From assembly GCF_027706725.1 (NCBI RefSeq), contig NZ_JAQFWQ010000059.1, positions 1 to 43,320 of the forward strand: 43,320 nucleotides of DNA, in the 5' to 3' direction. This document shows, in pieces, positions 9,801 through 17,231 of the stretch (positions are counted from its first letter, which is position 1; the number at the start of each line of letters is the position of its first letter). The translations under genes and the position numbers were made by a program. The DNA comes from Nocardiopsis endophytica (GTDB taxonomy: Bacteria; Actinomycetota; Actinomycetes; Streptosporangiales; Streptosporangiaceae). The notes under the pieces are model-generated. The model was not told the DNA's origin. It saw only the letters and a program-made list of their open reading frames with translations, and did not search any database.

Positions 9801-10368
9801 CGGCCGGTTCGAGGTCCAGGTCGTGGGCAACAAGGGCGGTGCGGGGAACGGACGGCAGGTCAACGACGGCCATGGTTCGGCTGACGGGGAAGGCATGTGG
9901 GCCCTCGCCCGCGACCGGCATGCGTGTGCCCGCCAGCGGTGGTGCGGCACGTAGCAGTTGCTCGTAGACGGAGAAGCGGTCGTTCGCGACAGAGAGTTCG
10001 CGGCGGACGGAGGGCGTCTCGGTGTCCGGTACGTCATAGCCGCGCACCAGGGGATCAAACTGTTGGTAGGTCTCCAGTGCCTCGCGCCAGGGGCGGCTCC
10101 TGCGGAGAGTCCACAGCGAGTATCTGGCCACACGCAGCGTCTCTGCGGTATCCGGTGGCAGTGGCGTTCCGGACGCTGTGGCGAACTCGTATCCGCTGAA
10201 CAACACCCAGGCGCTGCCCGCAGGGCTGCCCGGGAGCAGCTTCTCCTGGAGGTAGAGGCCGAGTTCCACCTGGCAGAAGGTCTCCAAGACAGGCTGGCGC
10301 ACAGACGACCCCAGGGTCGCCTGGAGGGCGTGGAGTACGTCGGTCAGCGGCGGAATGATGCTACGCAT
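6859..10368 (-). CDS. DinG/XPD-type Fe-S helicase of the pPIWI-RE island
   Basis: A 1169-aa superfamily 2 helicase. Residues 1-240 are an extra N-terminal region, probably the pPIWI-RE island-specific module. Walker A is GIVGVGKST (262-270) and the DEAD box lies in LVIIDEADRV (463-466). Between them are four cysteines, C354, C377, C405 and C411, placed as in the 4Fe-4S domain of XPD/DinG helicases. Motif VI is QVIGRLVRGG (from 1081). A lysine/arginine-rich charged insertion (about 680-710) splits the C-terminal half. The likely role is ATP-driven unwinding of DNA or RNA-DNA hybrids for the PIWI partner. The start overlaps the upstream stop by 8 bp, so translation is probably coupled. Confidence 0.87.
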   Translation of the reverse strand: MRSIIPPLTDVLHALQATLGSSVRQPVLETFCQVELGLYLQEKLLPGSPAGSAWVLFSGYEFATASGTPLPPDTAETLRVARYSLWTLRRSRPWREALETYQQFDPLVRGYDVPDTETPSVRRELSVANDRFSVYEQLLRAAPPLAGTRMPVAGEGPHAFPVSRTMAVVDLPSVPRTALVAHDLDLEPAGGGEPLVFTRKELERTASEMDATDARVGKEDLKNWLDRLRAFDLSTKENGGFHKAGKNDDFTFTVDGIQHLLGIVGVGKSTLRDIIAVHLAKLGQRTTIVVTDVAEVLKLVRLYNRYIDDVAAPVLGSSGRERHAQRLHRRLAGRGEHRLLAHDDPDFAYLGTSCVLNTKRQGATSSTGPLAFGEAPCSRLRPPSDPQRRRGDGHASEWQKRVTSCPYWSACPRHHGARALVGALIWVATPASLIDTSPPRPQNGERIRYLELACRRSDLVIIDEADRVQMQLDRTFAPAVVLASNEDKGLIDQLSRHKIRELAASGRTQLSERDVETFAAALNTAGSATDRLYAMLVAGPELRSWVRTGYFSAWTLQLGLLDERYDLPDGSGPEHRNHAPREALGKLLDAFRDNPFGDRSRRSEEDFSRLTAVLNELLHTGNPENTQRHLTEVMDEVFHIDAQYMAERKQKYEEQYDEWEREEERQKKRGRRRKPKPPPESPEEWRQKLAERFEFTLLLSALEPRLAMINAMWPRVEAALSLGYNEMYRRPLDYGPMVPEAPMGNVLGFQFRVPGEDEGGVCSGELTFFRCSGVGRELLRAIPHLASVDDRPGSHLLLMSGSSWAGASTRYHVCVPVGVIIEPPAEVTKRIADESLMRFEFINDGDEKMRLSGSRPDDRPEKLRRIAIHLGQGGYDALEGGPLERELLSLPAGNRDQILLLVGSYSEARIVADTLHNLNSRWRDKVLCLVSDDEEIAPEDEAPSAYRARSLRRGDVEHLKDLEADILVAPLLAVERGHNILNNDDEAAIGTVYFLARPNPHPEDLTLAVHSVNDWIVRAVTGGDFDTWVQGQATLEEGAQEVHRLARSRWYQVLARSMAWSRLGDEAREQVTWDTLVLMWQVIGRLVRGGVPARVVFVDAAFAPNRGAVPPRTDTPASSLLHSVLDVLAPYFDGDTKSTEEQFIVRALYEPFWRMITRLLSSAPAPDHS

Positions 10369-11506
10369 CGTCCATCTCCTCTCTCCGGGTCCGTTCTAAT
10401 CCGGGCACGAGGTCCACGGGTGTCGTGAGCACCAGGCGGTCCCGCAGGAGCGGAGGAAGGGCCTCGGTGAAGGCCTCCCGGTAACCGTTGCTCCCGGCGA
10501 GCTCTTCAGGGACCACGACGAAGGTGAGGTCCGGTAGGGGGGCACCGTCAGCGAGATATGCGGCGAGAAGGGCCGGCTGAAGGCGGTCGTGCACCTGGAT
10601 GTCCGCGACCCTGCTACCGGTGTCCGTCAACCGGCAGGCGGACAGAGTCTGCGGCAGGGCCTCGCGGATGATCCCGGCGCGATCCAGTACGTCCCCAACA
10701 GCCTGTTCGGTCCGGTGTGGGAGTGCGAGGAACGTCCGCAGCGATCGCCGCAGGATCCGGGCCTGGTTCGGCTCGCGGACCAGTTCTGGAGAGGCATCAC
10801 GGGGGCAGTTCTCCCCCTCGCACCAGATGACCTCGTTGGTGGAGGACGGCCCGGGTAAAGGCGTGGTCCCGTTCCGAGGCAGCGCGGGGAGTCCGCACGA
10901 AGGGCAGCGGAGGAAGTGGCCGTCGACGAGCAGGTGTTCAGGTAGTGGTCCGTAGAGATCCTTGACCCGCGTCCAGACATCCCTGTTCCAGCCGGGCTCG
11001 AAGCGGTCCTGCTGGTGGACCACCGGGCGGTGGGCCAGGAACCTGCGGCATTGTAGGAAACGCGCACGTATTCCACACCGCGCTTCCAATTCGCTCAGGA
11101 GCGCGCGGGCCTGCGCTGCTTCGCCACCATCCAATCCGTGCGAGGCGACTTCGAGGCACGTCCGGGTCGGCATCTGGCCGGCCGGATGGACCAGCGTCGC
11201 ATCCGAGGTGACTAGGGAGGCTGGAACTGCGAACAGCGGATCACCCGCCGGCCGGGTCCGGCACCACCCCCACAGCTCCGGGAGGCTCCTCGGCGGTGTC
11301 TCTCCGACGTCGAGGCAGTGGATCACCGTGCGGTCAAGTGCACGCTGGGCGAGGTCGGGATAGGGCAGGGAGAACGAGCGGAGGCCCTGAACCTCGGAGA
11401 GGGCCGCCACCATGCGGGCCAGCTCTTGGAACAGCTCGCTGCCAACGCCCTCTGAGGCCGCCCCAGTACCCGTACAACCGGCCCGCTGGGCCGCCTGAGT
11501 CTTCAT
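10361..11506 (-). CDS. pPIWI-RE island zinc-ribbon / REase-like protein
   Basis: A 381-aa protein starting at the ATG that overlaps the upstream stop (ATGA). Residues 1-190 are an all-helical region without a motif I can name, probably the island's Y-type module. A zinc ribbon follows: C201-x2-C204 (LRCPSCG) with C229 and C234 (WCEGENC). The C-terminus (285-370) has the layout of the island's restriction-endonuclease domain, including RVADIQVHD (299-307), FVVVPEEL and the closing LVLTTPVDLV. In that layout a D-x-K motif is expected; here it reads D302-I-Q304, so the lysine appears replaced. The upstream catalytic acid is also not evident. It may be an inactive, structural member of the family. 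Domain naming is from family knowledge and is less certain than for the PIWI and helicase genes. Confidence 0.68.
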   Translation of the reverse strand: MKTQAAQRAGCTGTGAASEGVGSELFQELARMVAALSEVQGLRSFSLPYPDLAQRALDRTVIHCLDVGETPPRSLPELWGWCRTRPAGDPLFAVPASLVTSDATLVHPAGQMPTRTCLEVASHGLDGGEAAQARALLSELEARCGIRARFLQCRRFLAHRPVVHQQDRFEPGWNRDVWTRVKDLYGPLPEHLLVDGHFLRCPSCGLPALPRNGTTPLPGPSSTNEVIWCEGENCPRDASPELVREPNQARILRRSLRTFLALPHRTEQAVGDVLDRAGIIREALPQTLSACRLTDTGSRVADIQVHDRLQPALLAAYLADGAPLPDLTFVVVPEELAGSNGYREAFTEALPPLLRDRLVLTTPVDLVPGLERTRREEMDDA

Positions 11507-13065
11507 GCCATAGCCCTTCCGGCGGGCGACGCGGAGCACCAGCGGGTCACCTCGCACCGTTTGCAGGCGCGTCCGGGTACAGCCGCGTAGTGGTCGTCCC
11601 TGTGCCAGTCGGCCACCATGGTCCGCAGAACCTCCTCCGCTGCTGTTCGGTTAGCGGAGGCGAAGGGGTCAATGGTCTCCAGATCGGCACCGCCAGGGCG
11701 CAGTATTTCCAGCTCGACCCGGGCACGGGACAGAGCGCCCGCCAAGTCGCCACGGGCGACCAGTACGACCGCCAGGGCCAGTTGGGGATAGAGCTCCAGT
11801 AAAGGGCGGTTGACGCGCCGGTCGGTGGCGGAGGTCTTGGTCTCGCGCCACACCCATGAGCCTGCGTCTCGGTAGAGCAGGTCGGGTGCGGCGATCACCA
11901 CCACGTTGGCGGCAGTGTCGTGCCGCACGACCCGGGGCTCGGTCCGCACGTCGGACCCATTCCCGACGCACCGCAGCGGGCAGACTGCGGCGTGCCGCCG
12001 CAATAGGAGTGCGCCGAGCGCGCGTTCGTGGTCGGGAAGGTCGAATCCGTCCGGCACCCAATTCTCGGGAACCTCGACCGTGCATGGTCGAGGCGTTCTA
12101 CGGCGGTGCCGGTCGGCGAGGTAGGCATGGAGGGCTCGGCCGCGCTCGGCCGCTCCTTCGCGCTCGACGGAGTCGGCCGTGGGCAGGTGGAGCCGGCGCA
12201 TGTGATCGCGGGCCGGACAAGTCTGGTAGTTGCGTCCGTTGGTCACCGACCAGGTGCGGCGGGGCCGATCCGGTGCCTCGATGCCCAGCAACCCGGACGC
12301 CTTCCGCAGAGCCGGGCAGACCGCCAGATAGGGGCATCCGCCGCAAGCGGAACCGGGCCGGTACTCCCGTCCGTCCAGAACGCCGCCCAGAGCGTCGGGG
12401 CCGTGCTCGCGATACCGGGCGAGTGCTTGTGCCCGGCTGCCGGCGAAGAGCTCTCGCGTGTGTCCGTCGAGCAGCGCGAACTCCACGATTCGCACGTGTT
12501 CCGGTGGCGGTCCGGGGGTGCCCTCGGCCAGCACCAGGCAAACAGCGGCGGTGAACCCGAGGGGCGGCAGGTCTCCGTTCAGTCGGTGCACGGGCAATCG
12601 AAGTTCACGGTAGGAGCCGTCGGCTGAAGCCAGGCAGCGGCCCCACGCGGTGAAGCGGTACTCCCTGGCGTTTCGCGAGTCGTGGCCGGGCAGCCGGTAG
12701 CGGTAGGTCCACGGCTCGGGGACCTCATGCAGGGGGCGGTCCGGGTCGGAGGGGAAGGCCGCCTCGTACATCTTCAGACCATGGTCCGACCAGGTCTTCA
12801 AGCCGTCGTGCAGGGGCGCGTTCCTCTTCCGGGAGGGGCTTGCGGTAGGGCTGGATCGGGTGTCGCAGGCGGTCATGAAAGGGCCGAGGGCGAAGTGCTC
12901 CAACTGCTCTGGGCTGCGCGGCGTCGGAGCGGCGGTGCGGTAGCCGCGGGCCTTGAGAGCGTCAGCGGCGGGGCAGCGGAATTCTCTTCCCTTGAACATT
13001 CCTGCGGATACCGTGATGATCTCAGAGGTGCGGGTCACCCCGTCGGGGGGCAGCCACTGTGACAT
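11503..13065 (-). CDS. RecB/Cas4/AddB-like PD-(D/E)XK nuclease with Fe-S cysteines
   Basis: A 520-aa protein from the ATG at 13065 (MSQWLPPDG), which has GGAG seven bases upstream; an in-frame ATG at 13077 adds four residues. The C-terminal half is a RecB-type nuclease: GRALHAYL (His313), PDLLYRD (Asp395), WRETKTS (Glu408, Lys410) and the YPQLALA helix (Gln428). Its Fe-S staple is C283 plus C501-x2-C504-x5-C510, the arrangement of AddB, Cas4 and Dna2. The N-terminal half repeats the cysteine pattern (C31, then C241-x2-C244-x5-C250) but has no clear catalytic triad, suggesting an inactive duplicate. It would cut or trim DNA ends. It is the first gene of the four-gene operon and is not part of the classic three-gene pPIWI-RE island. 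Confidence 0.8.
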   Translation of the reverse strand: MSQWLPPDGVTRTSEIITVSAGMFKGREFRCPAADALKARGYRTAAPTPRSPEQLEHFALGPFMTACDTRSSPTASPSRKRNAPLHDGLKTWSDHGLKMYEAAFPSDPDRPLHEVPEPWTYRYRLPGHDSRNAREYRFTAWGRCLASADGSYRELRLPVHRLNGDLPPLGFTAAVCLVLAEGTPGPPPEHVRIVEFALLDGHTRELFAGSRAQALARYREHGPDALGGVLDGREYRPGSACGGCPYLAVCPALRKASGLLGIEAPDRPRRTWSVTNGRNYQTCPARDHMRRLHLPTADSVEREGAAERGRALHAYLADRHRRRTPRPCTVEVPENWVPDGFDLPDHERALGALLLRRHAAVCPLRCVGNGSDVRTEPRVVRHDTAANVVVIAAPDLLYRDAGSWVWRETKTSATDRRVNRPLLELYPQLALAVVLVARGDLAGALSRARVELEILRPGGADLETIDPFASANRTAAEEVLRTMVADWHRDDHYAAVPGRACKRCEVTRWCSASPAGRAMA

Positions 13066-13098
13066 ATTCTGCTCCATTTCTATACGGAGGACAGAAGG
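13066..13098. promoter_or_regulatory. 33-bp divergent start region (nuclease operon / kinase)
   Basis: Only 33 bp separate the nuclease start (13065, minus) from the kinase start (13099, plus). The gap holds GGAGG at 13086-13090 for the kinase and GGAG for the nuclease, plus a TCTATA/TATAGA hexamer at 13079-13084 that could act as a minus-strand -10 box. The promoters must overlap each other or lie inside the opposite gene, so the two transcription units are likely co-regulated. No operator repeat is visible. Confidence 0.4.
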
Positions 13099-14007
13099 GT
13101 GAACGTGAAGGAGATCGAGGAGATCGGCGATGTGGAGGAGCGCTATGAACTGCTGGGCATGGTCGGTGACGGCGGCCAGGGCGACCTCTTCCTCGGTCGT
13201 GACGTCAGGAGTGGGGTGAAGAGGGCGCTGAAGCTTCAGAAGCCCCGGAATCTCGGTCCGGAGAGCGAATTTTTCTCAGCGGGAAGGGACCTGCTCGAAG
13301 AAGGCTCGCGCATGATGAGGCTGACCGGTATAAGGGCGATCCCTGAAATCATCGCGACTGGCACGTACCGGCGGCGCCGATGCCTGGTCATGGAATTCGT
13401 TGAAGGGCGTCAACTGCAGGATGTGCTGTTGGCGGCTCGGCCTGTCAGGTACCCCGGGACCGTTGCATCCGTCATCGGTCAGTTGTGTGAAATTCTGCGG
13501 GAAGTACACGACAGGAATCTGGTGCACTGTGACCTCAAACCCGAGAATGTCATTGTGCAACCGGATGGTTGCCTCCGTCTCATCGATATGGGCTTCGCGG
13601 TGATGGAGGGTGAGGCGACGGAGTTCGAACGCGGCACGCTCGGCTGGGCCTCCCCTGAGCAGTCCGACGCATGTCCCTCAGGTCTGACGCGGCGGGTGGA
13701 TATCTTCGGGCTCGGCTGCATCCTGCTCGAAATGACAGTCATGCGGCTGCCCTATGGCGGATTGGAGGAGCGGGCGGAACGGGGCTGCCCGGTTCTGCCG
13801 GCCGACCTCCTCGACAAACTCCCTCCGGAGTTCGCCTCCCTCGCGCTGCGGATGGTCCGGTGGGAACCGGATGAACGTCCGGCGGATGTCCACGAGGTGT
13901 TCGACCAGCTTCGCCCGTACCTTCCTCCGATAAGCTCGCGGCGTCCGTCGAAGCCCCTGCGCCCCGACCCGACCGAGTACTATCGCACGCGTCCGCCTCG
14001 GATGTGA
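13099..14007 (+). CDS. Hanks-type serine/threonine protein kinase
   Basis: A 302-aa cytosolic kinase with no membrane segment and no sensor domain. It shows a glycine loop GDGGQGD (24-30), the ATP-anchoring Lys45 (RALKLQ), the catalytic loop HCDLKPEN (143-150, Asp145), a metal-binding DMG (163-165) in place of DFG, and GTLGWASPEQ (179-188) for the APE segment. HCD instead of HRD makes it a non-RD kinase, a class usually not controlled by activation-loop phosphorylation. The last 35 residues are proline/arginine-rich and may form a tail. It starts at a GTG with GGAGG eight bases upstream. It diverges from the pPIWI-RE operon and converges on the STAND gene 30 bp away. Targets are unknown; a regulatory or toxic role in the island is an inference. 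Confidence 0.9.
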   Translation: MNVKEIEEIGDVEERYELLGMVGDGGQGDLFLGRDVRSGVKRALKLQKPRNLGPESEFFSAGRDLLEEGSRMMRLTGIRAIPEIIATGTYRRRRCLVMEFVEGRQLQDVLLAARPVRYPGTVASVIGQLCEILREVHDRNLVHCDLKPENVIVQPDGCLRLIDMGFAVMEGEATEFERGTLGWASPEQSDACPSGLTRRVDIFGLGCILLEMTVMRLPYGGLEERAERGCPVLPADLLDKLPPEFASLALRMVRWEPDERPADVHEVFDQLRPYLPPISSRRPSKPLRPDPTEYYRTRPPRM

Positions 14008-14037
14008 CGGGGGCGCGGCGGACGTCGGCTGGGCTGG

Positions 14038-16788
14038 TCACCTCAGTCCTTCCAGCAACTCCCGGACCTCGGATACGCCTTCGCCCCCCATCAACTCACG
14101 CAGCACGATGACTCTCTCCAGTTCCCGTATCGCCTCTTCGGTTCTGCCGGCGGACACCAGGACGTCGGCGAAGAGCCGCCGTGTCTTGTTCTCGCTGGGC
14201 CAGTTCTCCTGTTCGTGGTAGATGTCGCAGGCCTGTCGGTACAGGGATACGGCCTCGTCTCGCTCGGAGCGGGCCACATGCACCTTGGCCAAAGTAAACA
14301 GCACGTCGGCCAGACCGCTCCGCTCTGCCGTGCACCCAAGTACACCCAGGGCATCGGTGCACCGGAGAAGGGCCTGATCGTGATCACCCCTATCAAGGTG
14401 GATTGTGCCGAGGGCGTTCAGCGCTGCGGCCTCTCCAACCGGGTCGGCCACCGCCCTGCACAACTCCAGAGCCTGGCACAGTTCTTTCTCCGCGCCCGCC
14501 TGGTCCCCCTGCTTGCGCAGAGTGATACCGAGCCGGTGGAGCGACCGAGCCAGGCTCAATCGGCCTTTCGTGCTGCGGTCCTCCTTGCTGAGCCGCACGG
14601 CCTGGCGCAGGTGGCCCACGGTCAAGTTGTACTGCCCGTACCGCCATTGGGTTCCTGCCAGCATTCGTTGGACCATGGCGCAATCGACCGAGGTAGCGAT
14701 GGACTCTGCTGCATCGGCGGCGTCTTTGAGGTTATTCAGCGCGTCACGAAGACGGTGGCGGTGCCATTGATAGGTGACCAGTGCCATGGAGAGGAGCCAT
14801 ACGTACCTTTCGATGTGCTGATCTGTGGCTAATCGGATGCCTCGCTGGATGGCTTCGTACTCCTCGTCCAAGAACGCCATCGCCTGCCCCGGTTCCGCGG
14901 GCTCGGTGACCGTGACTCCGTCGGGCTCGCCGATGGGCAGGGTTCGCTCTCGGTCGAGCACGCGGTCGCAGGCGCGGACGTTGTGCAACTGGTGTTCCAG
15001 CACCTGCCGTACGGTCGCCCGCTTGATTTCGGCCGTCTCGTCCTCCGACCCAGGCTGCACGTGTTGGCGGACGAATGCCCGTACCAGGTCGTGGAGCCCA
15101 TAGCGATCGCCCTTGAGCTCCACCAGGTTCGCCGCCACGAGTTCCACCAGAGCACGGTCAGTGCGCGCCCCTTCGCACGCTGCCCTCCCGAGGTCCATCA
15201 CCGCCTCCCAGGAGGCGGTGGGGCCAGGGTGGATTGAAAGCTGCCAAAGCAGCAGCCTGGCCTCCTTACTGAGTACGCGCACGGAGCAGTTAAGCGCGGC
15301 ACGGACCGACAGTTCGTGCTCAGGAAGGTGCAGCGTATCCAGCTTTGCCCGTTCCCCCTTCATCTCCCGTACCAGGGCGGAGATGGTACGCAGCGGACGT
15401 GCACCACGCTTCAGAAGCTGGGCCACCACGGTGAGGGCCAGTGGCAGACGATCGCAAAGACCAACCAACTCTCTGAATGCCTGGGCGTAGTTCGCCCGGT
15501 CTTTGGCCGATACTTCTTCCTGTAGCAGCTTCAGGGCGTCCGACTCTGGCAGTGGCTCCATCCTGTGGAACAGCACCTTTCTCTCGGCCTGAAGGCGCAA
15601 GAGATCGTTGCGACTGGTGATGATCACGGCGCAGGTGCCGTCTCCAGGGAGAAGCGGCAAGACCTGCTGGGCGTGGAGCGCGTCGTCGAGGACGATGAGT
15701 ACCGAGCGGCGAGCAAGTGCAGACCGCAGGGCAGCGCTTTTGCTCTCCGGGCCGGTCACTGTGGAGTAGGGCGGTAGCGCGGCCAGGAACTTGTCCAGGG
15801 CCTCGCCCGGTTCGGTAGGCCCCTCAGCTCCGTCGGTGAATCCGTTCAGGTCGGAATAGAGTACTCCGTCTGGGAATCGTGTCCGGAGTCGACAGGCGAG
15901 ACGGTGGGCCACCGTGCTCTTCCCGACCCCTGCCATGCCGCTGATGAGGAGCAGCGCCAGGTTTCCGGCGTCCTGTTCCCCACACACGGCTTCGAAGAGG
16001 TCACGGATGAGCTGCTCCTGCCCGACCGGCCTTCGTATGCCGCCAGGCAACTGGTCAGGCACAGGAGGAGGGAACACCCCGCCCGGTCCGCAGGAGGATC
16101 CCCGGGCCACTTCGATGGCGCTCTGCACTTCGGCGTCCGGACTTCCGTTGCGCTGCCTCCACTCTTCGATGAGTCGTTCCCGCTCACGCTCAGGCAAGTC
16201 GCCGTGGGCGAGCAGGTAGAACCGGAAGACCGGGGGCAGATTCGGGTCGCGCTTGAACCATTTCTCCGTCTCCTCGCGGAGCCACTTCACCTCCCGGGAC
16301 CGCCAGGCGGCCTCGAGCCTGGCGTACACGGCGGCCATCAATTCGGTCCGCAGCTCCTCCCGGCGCAGCTGGAAGCCGCTCCCGCTCAGGTCGCGCAGCG
16401 GTTCGCCACCGTCCCACTCGTCCAGGGCCTCACCCAGTAGATCGAATCGCTCGTGATGGTTCATCAGCCTTGTGGCCCTCGTGACCCGGTCGCGGAAGCG
16501 GAGTAGATCGACGCGGTCCACCGGTACGCGGATCGTGCAGTATCCCGATCTGCCCTGGGGTACAACCTCCCGACCCAGTTGTTTCCGCAGGTCGGAGATG
16601 GTGCGGTCCACCAGGCGGCCTGCGTTCTCATTGCCTTCCCACAAGGCTTCGGCGATTTCCCCCCTGGTGCACCGGCAGTCCGGTGACGTCACCAGAAGCG
16701 CGAACAGTGCGGCCGCTTTCGCCCCCTCGGAGACCCTTCCGCCGCCGTCCCCTTCGGCTCTGACCGGGCCCAGCACGTGTCCCTCCAT
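14038..16788 (-). CDS. STAND ATPase: winged helix-BTAD-NB-ARC-TPR (AfsR/SARP-like)
   Basis: A 916-aa protein. Residues 1-95 form an OmpR/PhoB-like winged helix (CTRGEIAEALW...VDRTISDLRKQLG), 96-225 a BTAD-type helical domain, and about 250-560 an NB-ARC ATPase with Walker A GMAGVGKST (284-292), Walker B VLIVLDDA (363-370) and the sensor strand VIITSR (388-393). About 700-910 are TPR repeats (for example ALNALGTIHLDRGDHDQALL). AfsR-type proteins of this design are DNA-binding regulators switched by ATP and phosphorylation. The same NB-ARC/TPR core also occurs in STAND defence sensors. A GGGGAGGG stretch lies just upstream of the ATG. The convergent kinase makes a kinase-regulator pair like AfsK-AfsR plausible, but this is inferred from position only. 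Confidence 0.85.
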   Translation of the reverse strand: MEGHVLGPVRAEGDGGGRVSEGAKAAALFALLVTSPDCRCTRGEIAEALWEGNENAGRLVDRTISDLRKQLGREVVPQGRSGYCTIRVPVDRVDLLRFRDRVTRATRLMNHHERFDLLGEALDEWDGGEPLRDLSGSGFQLRREELRTELMAAVYARLEAAWRSREVKWLREETEKWFKRDPNLPPVFRFYLLAHGDLPERERERLIEEWRQRNGSPDAEVQSAIEVARGSSCGPGGVFPPPVPDQLPGGIRRPVGQEQLIRDLFEAVCGEQDAGNLALLLISGMAGVGKSTVAHRLACRLRTRFPDGVLYSDLNGFTDGAEGPTEPGEALDKFLAALPPYSTVTGPESKSAALRSALARRSVLIVLDDALHAQQVLPLLPGDGTCAVIITSRNDLLRLQAERKVLFHRMEPLPESDALKLLQEEVSAKDRANYAQAFRELVGLCDRLPLALTVVAQLLKRGARPLRTISALVREMKGERAKLDTLHLPEHELSVRAALNCSVRVLSKEARLLLWQLSIHPGPTASWEAVMDLGRAACEGARTDRALVELVAANLVELKGDRYGLHDLVRAFVRQHVQPGSEDETAEIKRATVRQVLEHQLHNVRACDRVLDRERTLPIGEPDGVTVTEPAEPGQAMAFLDEEYEAIQRGIRLATDQHIERYVWLLSMALVTYQWHRHRLRDALNNLKDAADAAESIATSVDCAMVQRMLAGTQWRYGQYNLTVGHLRQAVRLSKEDRSTKGRLSLARSLHRLGITLRKQGDQAGAEKELCQALELCRAVADPVGEAAALNALGTIHLDRGDHDQALLRCTDALGVLGCTAERSGLADVLFTLAKVHVARSERDEAVSLYRQACDIYHEQENWPSENKTRRLFADVLVSAGRTEEAIRELERVIVLRELMGGEGVSEVRELLEGLR

Positions 16789-17032
16789 CGCCCTCCCCTT
16801 CTCCGTGATGGAAGCAGCGGTCCGGCCCCGTGATGACAGCCCCTTCGAGCGTGCGCCGAGGAAGGCCGCTTCACGTGCGCGTACTCCTACACGCGTTCAA
16901 GGCTCAGTTTTCCCTCAGTTTTCGCCCTGCAGGCCGCTCTCGACTCGGGCACGATGGCACCACCCGCTCGCAGAAGCAGAATACTGCGGCGGAACCATTC
17001 AACGACCCATCTGGAAGGAACTACAGGTCCTG

Positions 17033-17190
17033 TGAACGATCGTCAACGAAACCGCCGGGTGAGCCGTATGCGCAAGTCCTCGGGCTTCCCGCCGAGCGTC
17101 CGCCGGCGGGCTGCCGCTCGGACCAGGGGTACCACGTCGGCGGCCCCGCGTACCAAGGGGGCGAACGCCCCGTCCTCCGAGGCCGGCTGA
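17033..17190 (+). CDS. Possible 52-aa basic protein (doubtful)
   Basis: GTG start at 17033, with a GGAAGG stretch somewhat far upstream, giving a 52-aa Arg/Lys-rich product (MNDRQRNRRVSRMRKSSG...). I do not recognise it. The only positional support is a perfect 10-bp terminator-like stem 13 bp after its stop. It could equally be a chance frame. In-frame extension to an ATG at 16954 would give 78 aa. Confidence 0.25.
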
Positions 17191-17202
17191 GCTCAACGGC
17201 TC

Positions 17203-17231
17203 GTGGGTGCCCGCCTGGGGTGGGCACCCAC
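17203..17231 (+). terminator. Terminator-like hairpin
   Basis: Perfect 10-bp stem GTGGGTGCCC/GGGCACCCAC around a 9-base loop, with no T-run. It lies just after the doubtful 52-aa frame and upstream of the 17487 operon, which it may insulate from readthrough. Confidence 0.5.
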
